Assembly (NCBI RefSeq): GCF_003346715.1
Contig: NZ_QQPQ01000048.1
Location: 1-32,634, forward strand
Length of the DNA stretch: 32,634 bases
Reading direction: 5' to 3'
Source of the DNA: Oceanispirochaeta sp. M1
GTDB lineage: Bacteria > Spirochaetota > Spirochaetia > DSM-2461
Shown here piece by piece: positions 16,980-25,488 of this stretch (position 1 is its first letter; every line of letters begins with the position of its first letter). The notes under the pieces are model-generated. The model saw only the letters and a program-made list of their open reading frames with translations, was not told the DNA's origin and did not search any database. The translations under genes were made by a program, and so were the position numbers.

Positions 16980-18266
16980 ATGAATCAAATTAAAAAGTAT
17001 GACTGTATCATAGTCGGAACAGGTCCTGCCGGACTGGGTGCCGCATTTCATTTGATCAAAGCAAAACCTGATATGAATATTCTGATGCTTGATAAATCAA
17101 ATTATTCCACAGGCGGTCTGCGAAACGACTGTAAGATGAATTTCACATATCCCATAGGTTTCACCCAGGGCAACTGGGAAAAAGAAGAGGCGGATTATTA
17201 TCTGCAGCAGGTAGAAGCCATTCTCAAACCAGATCTGATGGAGAACAATAATATAGATGTATATGAAAAAAGAGCTTCTTCACTTGGTGTGGAACTTCTA
17301 AATATCAGACAGTCCCATCTGGGTACAGACGGTGGTCTGGCACTTATTAAAAAACTTTGTGCTGAACTTGAAAGCCTGGGTGTTGAATTCTCCCTCGGTA
17401 ATGAAGCTCTTCAGGTTATACATACAGGGAAAATCCTTAAAACTGCAAATGGAGAGTATGAATATGATTCATTGATCATTGCTCCCGGCAGACAGGGTTT
17501 TAATTTCCTGCAGGATATTATGAAGGATCTTGATATCTATTATATTGATAATATTGTGGATATCGGCATCCGTATTGAAACAAGACTTGAGCACTATCCC
17601 ATTGTCAAAGATTATTATGATCCTAAATTCCACTTTCCCGGAAAGGTGAGAACTTTTTGTACCAACAGTGGAAATGCTCATGTGGTTCAGGAAAAATATA
17701 AGACCCATGACGATAAGGATTTCTATTCAGTAAACGGCCATGCCTGGTCCAAACAGAAAAAGGGTGAGAACGGACTGGTTAACTTTGCCATGCTTAAGAC
17801 GATTCGTCTGACGGCTCCTCTTGCCAGTGGTCACAATTATGCAGAGATAATCGGCCTGCAGGCTGCCTTACTGGGTGGTGGTAAACCGATAATGCAGAGA
17901 GTCGGTGATTTTCGTCTCTCCAAGCGATCCTATGATCACAGTTTTAACGATGACTACTATGATTTTGAACCTACACTGAAAAGTTGTTCACCCGGAGATA
18001 TTGCTCTGGCCATGCCCAGTAAGATAATGAGAGCCATATGGAAATCTATGAAACAGCTGGATACCATAATTCCCGGAGTACTTCATCCCTCAACAATAAT
18101 GTACTATCCCGAAATAAAGATGTATGCCAATAAACCGGAATTTAAGGATCGCCATTTTGCGGTCAAAGAAGATATATATATGATCGGTGACGGTGCCGGA
18201 ACCAGCCGTGGAATCACAGGAGCCTGGGCCAGCGGTATCAGAGCAGCAGAAGGAATATTGAATTAA
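16980..18266 (+). CDS. FAD-dependent dehydrogenase / NAD(P)/FAD-dependent oxidoreductase
   Basis: Flavoprotein of 428 residues. The N-terminal Rossmann motif GTGPAGLGAAFHL (about residues 13-25) binds the ADP part of FAD. A second FAD contact is the C-terminal GDGAGTSRGITGAWASGI (about 402-419). The layout resembles the uncharacterised FAD-dependent dehydrogenases of COG2509, for which no substrate is established; it is not GlpD. No clear Shine-Dalgarno sequence precedes the ATG. Upstream lie the structured element and the MBL/cNMP gene, and the prfC ATG follows its stop directly, so it is probably co-transcribed with prfC. Confidence 0.82.
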   Translation: MNQIKKYDCIIVGTGPAGLGAAFHLIKAKPDMNILMLDKSNYSTGGLRNDCKMNFTYPIGFTQGNWEKEEADYYLQQVEAILKPDLMENNNIDVYEKRASSLGVELLNIRQSHLGTDGGLALIKKLCAELESLGVEFSLGNEALQVIHTGKILKTANGEYEYDSLIIAPGRQGFNFLQDIMKDLDIYYIDNIVDIGIRIETRLEHYPIVKDYYDPKFHFPGKVRTFCTNSGNAHVVQEKYKTHDDKDFYSVNGHAWSKQKKGENGLVNFAMLKTIRLTAPLASGHNYAEIIGLQAALLGGGKPIMQRVGDFRLSKRSYDHSFNDDYYDFEPTLKSCSPGDIALAMPSKIMRAIWKSMKQLDTIIPGVLHPSTIMYYPEIKMYANKPEFKDRHFAVKEDIYMIGDGAGTSRGITGAWASGIRAAEGILN

Positions 18267-19838
18267 ATGTTAAAAAATAAAAGACTCACTTTCGCCATCA
18301 TCAGCCATCCTGATGCCGGTAAGACAACCATGACCGAGAAGCTGCTCCTCTTTGGAGGCGCAATCCATGCCGCCGGAGCTGTAAAATCCGGTAAGACTGC
18401 AAGGAAGACTGTCTCCGACTTTATGGAAATGGAAAAAAACAGAGGTATCTCAATCTCAACATCCGTAATGGGATTTGACTATAGGGATAGAAAAGTAAAT
18501 ATCCTTGATACTCCGGGTCATGCCGACTTCTCTGAAGATACATATCGAACCCTTACCGCCGTGGACAGTACACTCATGGTGATTGACTCCGTAAAAGGGG
18601 TAGAAGAGCGGACCCGTAAACTCTGTGAGATCTGCCGCATGCGTAAGACTCCGATTATTACCTTTATAAACAAGTTTGACCGGGAAGGAAAAGAAGCTGT
18701 TGAGCTTCTGGATGAAATAGAAGCTGAACTCAATGTTACGGTATGCCCTATGAGCTGGCCTGTGGGTCAGGGAAAGAACTTCAAGGGTGTGTACAGCCTA
18801 TTTGAAAAAAGACTGATCCTTTTTGCTGCCCATGGTGTTCAGGAAGATCAGGATATATATGAAATAACAGATCTTCAGAGCAAAGATCTGGATCACAAAA
18901 TCGGTGAATTTGAAGCCAAAAAGCTCAGAGAAGACCTTGAACTTATAATGGAAGTCTATCCTGAGTTTGACCATGAACTTTATATGAGCGGTGAACTGAC
19001 CCCTGTCTTTTTCGGTTCTGCCATTAATAACTTCGGAATAAGGGAACTTCTGGACTGCTTTGTTGATATCGCACCCGGACCCGGAGAGTTTGAAGCAGAG
19101 TCCCGTATGGTGAATCCCGAAGAAAAAGGATTTTCAGGTTTTATTTTTAAGATTCATGCAAACCTTGATCCCCGTCACCGGGACAGAATTGCCTTTATGC
19201 GTATTGTTTCCGGTGAGTTTGAAAAAAATCACAGCTATACCCATGTTCGTACAGGAAAAGGATTCAAAACATCCAATCCTACAGCATTTATGGCTCAGAG
19301 TCGTAATGTTGTAGATACAGCCATACCTGGAGACATCATCGGACTTCATGATACGGGAACTTTCAAGATTGGTGATACCCTCACAGAGGGTGAGGATATT
19401 CAGTTCAAGGGAATTCCCAGCTTTGCTCCTCAGATTTTCCGTTCTGTAATTAATAAAGACCCCCTGAAAGACAAACAGTTCCGTAAGGGACTGGATCAGC
19501 TTGCCGAAGAGGGTGTTGTTCAGATTTTTACAAAGGTAACAACCAAGACCAAATTAATAGGTGTTGTCGGTGCGCTTCAGCTGGATGTAATACAGCATCG
19601 TCTGGCCAATGAGTATAAAGCTACCTGTATTTTTGAACCCGTAGATTTTCAGACTGCCTGCTGGATACATGCCGATGATAAGTCGGTTCTTGATAAATTT
19701 GTGGCAGAGAATCAGAATAAAATCGCCGAGGATGTCAGAGGACAGATGATTTATCTCGCTCCCAGCCGCTGGATGCTTGACCGTACTGTGGAAGATTATC
19801 CCGGGCTTAGATATTACTTTACATCAGATCTTAAATAA
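18267..19838 (+). CDS. prfC: peptide chain release factor 3
   Basis: GTPase that recycles RF1/RF2 from the ribosome after termination. The 523 residues are close to the E. coli length of 529. G1 is SHPDAGKTT (residues 13-21), the switch region includes MEKNRGISIS, G3 is DTPGHADFSEDTYR and G4 is NKFDREG; domains II and III follow normally. The N-terminus is about ten residues shorter than in E. coli. The ATG directly follows the preceding TAA, with AAGGA about a dozen bases upstream. Confidence 0.96.
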   Translation: MLKNKRLTFAIISHPDAGKTTMTEKLLLFGGAIHAAGAVKSGKTARKTVSDFMEMEKNRGISISTSVMGFDYRDRKVNILDTPGHADFSEDTYRTLTAVDSTLMVIDSVKGVEERTRKLCEICRMRKTPIITFINKFDREGKEAVELLDEIEAELNVTVCPMSWPVGQGKNFKGVYSLFEKRLILFAAHGVQEDQDIYEITDLQSKDLDHKIGEFEAKKLREDLELIMEVYPEFDHELYMSGELTPVFFGSAINNFGIRELLDCFVDIAPGPGEFEAESRMVNPEEKGFSGFIFKIHANLDPRHRDRIAFMRIVSGEFEKNHSYTHVRTGKGFKTSNPTAFMAQSRNVVDTAIPGDIIGLHDTGTFKIGDTLTEGEDIQFKGIPSFAPQIFRSVINKDPLKDKQFRKGLDQLAEEGVVQIFTKVTTKTKLIGVVGALQLDVIQHRLANEYKATCIFEPVDFQTACWIHADDKSVLDKFVAENQNKIAEDVRGQMIYLAPSRWMLDRTVEDYPGLRYYFTSDLK

Positions 19839-19852
19839 GGGAGTATTCAGTC

Positions 19853-20647
19853 ATGACACCTACGGAATTCAAGCTTAGAGACACTAAAGTCAGACGCTGC
19901 GCCCGTCCCCGTATTCTGGGAGACGGAAAGGACGCTGTCCTGGGACTTCATGGTTTTATGGGATATCCCGGAGAATTGTCTTATCCTGCGGAAAAACTGG
20001 CTGAAGCCGGCTTTACAGTCTCTCTGCCGCGCTTTCCGGGACACGGTACCTGTGGTGAGGATTTTAATCAATCAAGTGGTGGACAGTGGCTCAGGGCTGC
20101 AATTGATGCCTACCTCGAACTAAAGAGTAATCATGAGAAGATTCATGTTATGGGTCATTCCATGGGTGGTGTTCTGGCTATTCTTCTTGCTTCAATATTT
20201 CCTGTAGAAAAAATGGTACTTATGGCACCGGCTGTTAAACTCAGCGGCCCCCTTTTCCTTACTGAGCCCCTCAGTCTCTTTGTTAATAAAGCACTCAACA
20301 GACCTCAGTGGGAAGCGGATAATTCGGTATACTTTCTTGATGACAGAGATGAAGACGATGATCTGTATATGGGACAGGAGTACTGGACCTGGTCATATTT
20401 TAGAAGACTTGCAGACCTTTCAAGACTAAGACGGCAATCACTAAGGCAGCTTCCCCTGGTAAAGGCTGATATTCTGTCGATTATAGGAAGAAATGATCCC
20501 ACAGTACCTTTGAAAGCTGCAGATGTAATAAAAAAAAGAGCCGGTGGAAATGTGGAGTCAGTAATTCTGGAAAATTCCGCTCATCTGGTTCCTTATGATA
20601 AAGATTATGAAAAAAATGCGGAACTGACTGTATCCTGGATGCGCTGA
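19853..20647 (+). CDS. alpha/beta hydrolase, carboxylesterase/monoacylglycerol-lipase-like
   Basis: Serine hydrolase of 264 residues, probably cytoplasmic. The oxyanion segment LGLHGFMGYPGE is near residues 30-41, the nucleophile elbow GHSMGG has Ser103, the acid is in IGRNDPTVP and the histidine in NSAHLVPYD, so the triad is complete. This pattern fits the Est30-like carboxylesterase and monoacylglycerol lipase group. An AAGGGAG ribosome-binding site precedes the ATG, 14 bases after prfC, so it probably belongs to the same transcript. If it acts on monoacylglycerols it would release glycerol and feed the glycerol genes of the window, but its natural ester is unknown. Confidence 0.85.
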   Translation: MTPTEFKLRDTKVRRCARPRILGDGKDAVLGLHGFMGYPGELSYPAEKLAEAGFTVSLPRFPGHGTCGEDFNQSSGGQWLRAAIDAYLELKSNHEKIHVMGHSMGGVLAILLASIFPVEKMVLMAPAVKLSGPLFLTEPLSLFVNKALNRPQWEADNSVYFLDDRDEDDDLYMGQEYWTWSYFRRLADLSRLRRQSLRQLPLVKADILSIIGRNDPTVPLKAADVIKKRAGGNVESVILENSAHLVPYDKDYEKNAELTVSWMR

Positions 20648-20689
20648 TCCGCTTTTATATATAACTGTTAATTTCGGAGATGACTCTAC

Positions 20690-21670
20690 ATGAATAAACA
20701 AGCCGAAGCCTTGCCTGAATCCTGCCTGACAATTATAGATTCCATACAGAAAGAAATATCAAAAGTTATAGTGGGACAGCAGCATGTCCTGGACCGTATG
20801 ATGATCGGTCTTATCTGCAACCAGCATGTCCTCCTTGAGGGTGTTCCAGGTCTTGCAAAGACTCTTATTGTCAGCACTCTGGCAAAAGTGATTTCTGCCG
20901 ACTCCTCCAGGATACAGTTCACTCCCGATCTTCTTCCAGCCGACCTGACGGGTACAATGATCTACAATCCGGGGAAGGGTGAGTTTTATTCCCGCAAGGG
21001 CCCGGTCTTTACAAATATACTGCTGGCAGATGAGATCAACAGGGCTCCGGCCAAGGTACAAAGTGCCCTTCTTGAGGCAATGCAGGAGAGACAGGTGACA
21101 ATCGGAGAGGAGAGTTTTCCTCTTGATGACCCCTTTATGGTACTGGCTACACAGAATCCAGTCGAGCAGGAGGGTACTTATCCTCTTCCAGAAGCACAGG
21201 TTGACCGCTTCATGCTTAAGATCCTGGTAGATTATCCGGAAAGGGATGAAGAGCTTGCCATTCTCCGCAGTCAGCGAAAGATGTCTTCCCGTCCCGAAGC
21301 TTCATCGGTCTGTTCAATTGATGATATCAAAGCCTTGAGGCAGATGGCAGAGGAACTCTATATGGATCCGAAGCTGGAAGAGTATATAGTTGATTTGATT
21401 CAGGCCACAAGAAATCCTGAAAAGTGGAAACTCGACTTTTCATCCTATATTAACTACGGTGCCTCACCCCGAGCCTCTATATTTATGACACAGGCAGCAA
21501 GGGCGCTGGCTCTACTGAGGGGACGCTCCTATGTAACGCCTTCGGATATCAAGGAGATAGCACCCGATATTCTGCGGCATCGCATCATAATCAGTTATGA
21601 AGCCGAGGCCGAAGGCAGGAATACGGACTGGATTATCAGCCGTATTCTGGAGACAGTACCAGTATTATGA
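20690..21670 (+). CDS. moxR: MoxR-family AAA+ ATPase
   Basis: Chaperone-like AAA+ ATPase of 326 residues, thought to assist folding or metal loading of VWA-domain partners. Walker A is GVPGLAKT (residues 51-58), Walker B is ILLADEINRAP (110-120), and the sensor segment ATQNPVEQEGTYPLPEAQVDRF is followed by a C-terminal lid. It is the first gene of a bat-type operon, 42 bases after the hydrolase gene, with CGGAG before the ATG. Its stop overlaps the DUF58 gene as ATGA. The moxR, DUF58 and VWA gene order is common and supports the family. Confidence 0.95.
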   Translation: MNKQAEALPESCLTIIDSIQKEISKVIVGQQHVLDRMMIGLICNQHVLLEGVPGLAKTLIVSTLAKVISADSSRIQFTPDLLPADLTGTMIYNPGKGEFYSRKGPVFTNILLADEINRAPAKVQSALLEAMQERQVTIGEESFPLDDPFMVLATQNPVEQEGTYPLPEAQVDRFMLKILVDYPERDEELAILRSQRKMSSRPEASSVCSIDDIKALRQMAEELYMDPKLEEYIVDLIQATRNPEKWKLDFSSYINYGASPRASIFMTQAARALALLRGRSYVTPSDIKEIAPDILRHRIIISYEAEAEGRNTDWIISRILETVPVL

Positions 21671-22542
21671 TAGATCCCGAACTGGCCGCCCGGCTGGAGC
21701 GGATAAGAGTTCTCACAAGACGAAAAATCACAGCAGCCTTTGCAGGTGACTACATCTCGGCCTTTAAGGGCCGTGGGATGGAATTTGAGGAAGTCAGACC
21801 CTATCAGCCCGGTGATGAAGTAAAGTTTATCGACTGGAATGTCACAGCCCGAAGTTCCGAACCCTATGTGAAGGTATACAGGGAAGAACGGGAGCTCTCT
21901 ATGATGCTCCTTCTGGACCTCTCACCTTCGGGTCTGTTTTCATCACAGGAAAAGAGTAAAAATCAGCTGGCAGCGGAACTCTGTGCCATGCTTGCCTATA
22001 CGGCAGTGTCAAATCAGGACAAAGTGGGGCTGACCATTTTCACCGATCATGTAGAAAAAGTTATTCCACCTGCCAGAGGAAACCGTCATGTAATGCATCT
22101 GATCCGGGATGTCATCAGTTACAAGCCGGAAGGAAAGGGTACATCCATATCCTCGGCTCTGAAATACACAAACAGTATACTCAGGAAAAAAAGTATTTTG
22201 TTTCTGATCTCAGATTTTCATGATCAGGGATATGAAAATCACCTGGCAGCTGCAGCTGAAAAGCATGATCTTGTCTGTATACAGCTGCTTGATCCAAGAG
22301 AGGAAATAGCTCCGGACAGAGGGCTCTACCGTTTTGTAGACCCCGAGAGCGGCAGGACCAGGTTGTATGACGGCAGGAGTCCCCAGGCCAGAAAGGAGTG
22401 GGAGAAACTTTATCATGGCAGGCAGAAAGCATTGAAGAGTATGATTCGTGAAAAGGGCGGTGATTTTCTGACCCTTCATGCAGGTGAAGACTGGGTGCAG
22501 CCCCTGACCCGTTTTTTTATGCAGCGGGGAGGTCTGGTCTGA
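21667..22542 (+). CDS. DUF58 domain protein
   Basis: Protein of 291 residues. The DUF58 signature lies at about 35-75 (GRGMEFEEVRPYQPGDEVKF, then DWNVTARSS), followed by a VWA-like fold whose metal-site motif reads DLSPS (DxSxS). No membrane helices are seen, so it is probably a soluble partner of MoxR. It starts at the ATGA overlap with moxR. Its own stop TGA overlaps the proposed CTG start of the next gene. It belongs to the Bacteroides-aerotolerance-type operon found in spirochaetes; the biochemical role is not settled. Confidence 0.92.
   Translation: MIDPELAARLERIRVLTRRKITAAFAGDYISAFKGRGMEFEEVRPYQPGDEVKFIDWNVTARSSEPYVKVYREERELSMMLLLDLSPSGLFSSQEKSKNQLAAELCAMLAYTAVSNQDKVGLTIFTDHVEKVIPPARGNRHVMHLIRDVISYKPEGKGTSISSALKYTNSILRKKSILFLISDFHDQGYENHLAAAAEKHDLVCIQLLDPREEIAPDRGLYRFVDPESGRTRLYDGRSPQARKEWEKLYHGRQKALKSMIREKGGDFLTLHAGEDWVQPLTRFFMQRGGLV
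22526..22541 (+). promoter_or_regulatory. strong ribosome-binding site and CTG start codon of the lipoprotein gene
   Basis: GGGGAGG at 22526-22532 lies six bases before CTG at 22539-22541. The TGA stop of the DUF58 gene (22540-22542) overlaps it, in the same geometry as the ATGA overlaps elsewhere in this operon. No in-frame ATG, GTG or TTG exists between the upstream stop at 22485 and the ATG at 22647. Confidence 0.65.
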
Positions 22543-23474
22543 AGTATTTTCTTCGCAACTGTCTTATCACAGTTTTTCTTATTTCAATTTCCTCTCTTTT
22601 CTTCTCATGTACAGATCAGGATGAAAAGTCTCCAGATCTTATACTGATGAACGAGGGGGCGGCCCGGGGTATAGGCTGGAAAATCTTTACAGAGAGGAGT
22701 GAGTATTTTTATACAGACCGTATCGCTATCACTCTTGAGATAGATTATCCGGCAGATCGGGATTCTGATATTGATGATGAGTTCCTTGGAAAAGAGCTGA
22801 TCTGGGGAGATTTTAGACTCTATGATATCAGACAGATCGGTCTGAACAGATTTATATTGACGATGCAGCCCAGAAAAACAGGTGTCTCAGTTTTCGAAGT
22901 CCCTTCAATTTTTCCTTTCGGTGCTCAGTTTGAGCTTCAGATTAGTTCGAGGCTCCTTACGCCTGAGAATGAGGATATCAGGGAAGCTCTCCCTTTGATT
23001 GAAGAGAAATCTGGATTTACGACTCTCCAGCTAATAATCATCATTGCCAGCTTAATCATTCTGACGGCCCTTGGGCTGATCGTTTTTTTGTTTATGAAAA
23101 AAAAGAGGAAAATAAAAGAGCCTGATGCAGAACCTGCATTGACAGATCTTCTTTCTGATCCTCCTCAGGGGCAGGATGAAAATGAGTGCCTTGAGTTTTA
23201 CCGGAATGCCTACAGGCTTCTCATTAAGGATCTCAGTGAGCAGCATCCCGGTGTATTGGTCTCTGACAGTCCTGCAGAGCTGATGATTCATCTGGAGTCT
23301 CCCTCTGCGTTGAACCAGTGGGCTCTCCGCTCTCTCTATCCTCTGATGGAAGATCTTGATCGATATTTTTATGCTCCCCCCGAAGATTTTAAGATAAATG
23401 AAAATTTAGGCAGAAATTTGGAGATCATTAAAGGATGGATAGATTTCAGAGATTCTGAGGAAGATAAATCATGA
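22539..23474 (+). CDS. bat-operon membrane lipoprotein with a probable CTG start
   Basis: With the CTG at 22539 the product has 311 residues and opens with a textbook lipoprotein signal (KYFLRNCLITVFLISISS then LFFSC, acylated Cys24). The mature N-terminal domain is beta-rich (about 60-155), a transmembrane helix lies near 168-188 (LQLIIIIASLIILTALGLI), a KKKRK stop-transfer follows, and a cytoplasmic helical tail ends the protein. Starting at the first ATG (22647) would cut the signal off and leave a protein with a buried periplasmic part. It corresponds by position to the poorly characterised gene between DUF58 and batA in spirochaete operons. Its stop overlaps batA as ATGA. The function is unknown; it is presumably a membrane partner of the Bat proteins. 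Confidence 0.75.
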   Translation: MKYFLRNCLITVFLISISSLFFSCTDQDEKSPDLILMNEGAARGIGWKIFTERSEYFYTDRIAITLEIDYPADRDSDIDDEFLGKELIWGDFRLYDIRQIGLNRFILTMQPRKTGVSVFEVPSIFPFGAQFELQISSRLLTPENEDIREALPLIEEKSGFTTLQLIIIIASLIILTALGLIVFLFMKKKRKIKEPDAEPALTDLLSDPPQGQDENECLEFYRNAYRLLIKDLSEQHPGVLVSDSPAELMIHLESPSALNQWALRSLYPLMEDLDRYFYAPPEDFKINENLGRNLEIIKGWIDFRDSEEDKS

Positions 23475-24490
23475 TCCGTTTTGAAAATCCCCTCTATTTC
23501 ATTCTTATCCTGGTGCTGCCCCTTCTGATTTTTCTACAAAGAAAATCAAAGCCCGCACTGATCTATCCCAGTCTCAGCAGCCTGCCTCCTGGAAAGAGTC
23601 TCAGGATAAGACTGTTTTTTCTCCGGGATCTTTTCTTCTATCTGGCTGTTTTCTTAATGATTATTGCTCTGGCCGGTCCTTTTCGAATCCTTGGAGAGGA
23701 GAAGGATTACAGCCGCGGCTATCTTCTGCAGCTTGTGGTCGACAGAAGTGGAAGTATGGGAAGCTTTATGGATAAAAATGCAGAAACAAACCGTCTGGAT
23801 GTTGTTAAAAAGGTCCTCCATGATTTCATACAGGGTGACGGTTCTGTACTGGAGGGGCGAGGAAATGACAGGATCGGTCTGATCTCTTTCGCCCTTTATG
23901 CAGATACCATGGCCCCTCTGACGGTGAGTCATGATATTGTTACCCAACTGCTTTCAACACTCTCTCTGGCCCGTGAGGATGAAGATGGAACATCCATGGG
24001 AGATGCTCTGGCTCTTGCTGTGGCCCGTATGACTGCCTATCAGCAGAAGGCCGGTATAGACTCATCAGGTTCTGTAATTATTCTTCTCACAGACGGTCAG
24101 AATAACAGCGGTACTGCAGATCCTCTGGAAGCTGCAGAGCTGGCATCAAGCTATGGGATCAAGGTTTATACCATAGGTTTTGGCGGAGGGTACTATCAGA
24201 ACGCCTTTGGATTGATAAGAGAGATTCCTCCTGAATACGGTATCGATGAAGATACATTGACTGCCATCGCAGAAACAACCGGCGGGGTATATTTCAATGC
24301 GGGAAATGAGAAGTCCCTCCTTGCTGTGTATAAAGAGATCGACCGTCTTGAGAAGGTTGATACAGAGGAGCTGCGTTCTACAGACAAGGAGTTGTATTTC
24401 CCATTTTTATTAAAGGCTGCTTTAGCACTCATTCTTATTACAGGTCTCATTCGTTATATCTTTCTCAATGTGGTGGAGGGTGATGTATGA
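23471..24490 (+). CDS. batA: VWA-domain membrane protein BatA
   Basis: Protein of 339 residues. Two N-terminal helices (about 8-22 and 52-70) precede a von Willebrand A domain with an intact metal-site motif DRSGS at residues 91-95 and the later threonine/aspartate parts (DGTSMGDAL, LLTDGQNNSG). A C-terminal helix lies near 311-331. This helix-VWA-helix layout is that of BatA of the Bacteroides aerotolerance operon. It overlaps its neighbours on both sides by four bases. It is expected to form a complex with BatB and other Bat proteins at the inner membrane. Confidence 0.92.
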   Translation: MIRFENPLYFILILVLPLLIFLQRKSKPALIYPSLSSLPPGKSLRIRLFFLRDLFFYLAVFLMIIALAGPFRILGEEKDYSRGYLLQLVVDRSGSMGSFMDKNAETNRLDVVKKVLHDFIQGDGSVLEGRGNDRIGLISFALYADTMAPLTVSHDIVTQLLSTLSLAREDEDGTSMGDALALAVARMTAYQQKAGIDSSGSVIILLTDGQNNSGTADPLEAAELASSYGIKVYTIGFGGGYYQNAFGLIREIPPEYGIDEDTLTAIAETTGGVYFNAGNEKSLLAVYKEIDRLEKVDTEELRSTDKELYFPFLLKAALALILITGLIRYIFLNVVEGDV

Positions 24491-25488
24491 GTTTTTTTGA
24501 TACAGAGGCTCTGCTGTGGGCAATCCCTTCATTACTCTTTCCGCTGTTTTTTATCATTGGAAGGATAAGGCGGCGGCGTTACCGTATTTTTATGAGCGGG
24601 AATGGATATGGCCGGGGTTCCGGAGGCTCAATCAGTTTTCCATTCAGTCTGTTTTTTATGATCTTGTCCATTTGTTTCCTGATTCTGGCAATGCTGCGTC
24701 CAGTCTCTAATCCGAGGCTTAAGGATGTTGAGCAGTCAGGACGGAACCTGGTCTTTGTAATTGATGTATCACGCAGTATGCTTGCTGAAGATCTGGCACC
24801 TAACAGGCTGGAGAGAGCCCGCTACGATATCCTGAACTCCATGGATGCGCTGTCGGGTAACAGGGTGGCCCTTGTCGCCTTTGCAGGAAGTCCTGTCCTT
24901 AAGTGTCCCCTTACATTGGATTATACCTATTTTTCTCAGGCACTCTCCGACCTCGGACTTAACAGTGTAAGCCGGGGAGGAACTAATCTGGGTGATGCTG
25001 TACGGATTGTGATAGATGAGCTCTTTGATCCCGAAGACAGGCAGGCGATGGATATTATTCTCATAACCGACGGGGAAGATCAGGATAGTTTTCCTGTACA
25101 GTCTGCCGCAAGAGCAGGTCAGGAGGGTATCCGGATTATTGCCCTCGGTCTTGGAAATCAGGAGAGCGGTGCTGCTGTGCCCGGAGAGGATGAGAGTGAG
25201 ACACTGAGTTATCAGAATGAACCTGTCTACTCCAGAGCGGATATGAAAACACTTGAAGAGATGGCTGCCGCTTCCCGGGACGGCTGGGCTGTTGCTGTTG
25301 AATCAGGACGTCTTCCTGTACCAGCTATTCTACAGAAGCTTTATATGAAAGGTGAAAACAAAAATACAGGGAAGGCTGAACAATACGTCTATGATGAACA
25401 TTACAGATGGGCACTGATTCCGGCTCTTCTATTTTTTATTTTGGCACTTCTAAGTGAAAATACAGTTCTGTTCAGGAGAAATGAGTGA
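24487..25488 (+). CDS. batB: VWA-domain membrane protein BatB
   Basis: Paralogue of BatA, 333 residues, with N-terminal helices at about 8-25 and 52-71, a VWA domain with the metal motif DVSRS at residues 93-97 and ITDGEDQDS further on, and a C-terminal helix at about 307-325. It starts with an ATGA overlap and ends with a TGATG overlap on batC. In this family the two VWA proteins are always adjacent, which suggests a heteromeric VWA complex whose assembly MoxR assists. Confidence 0.92.
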   Translation: MSFFDTEALLWAIPSLLFPLFFIIGRIRRRRYRIFMSGNGYGRGSGGSISFPFSLFFMILSICFLILAMLRPVSNPRLKDVEQSGRNLVFVIDVSRSMLAEDLAPNRLERARYDILNSMDALSGNRVALVAFAGSPVLKCPLTLDYTYFSQALSDLGLNSVSRGGTNLGDAVRIVIDELFDPEDRQAMDIILITDGEDQDSFPVQSAARAGQEGIRIIALGLGNQESGAAVPGEDESETLSYQNEPVYSRADMKTLEEMAAASRDGWAVAVESGRLPVPAILQKLYMKGENKNTGKAEQYVYDEHYRWALIPALLFFILALLSENTVLFRRNE

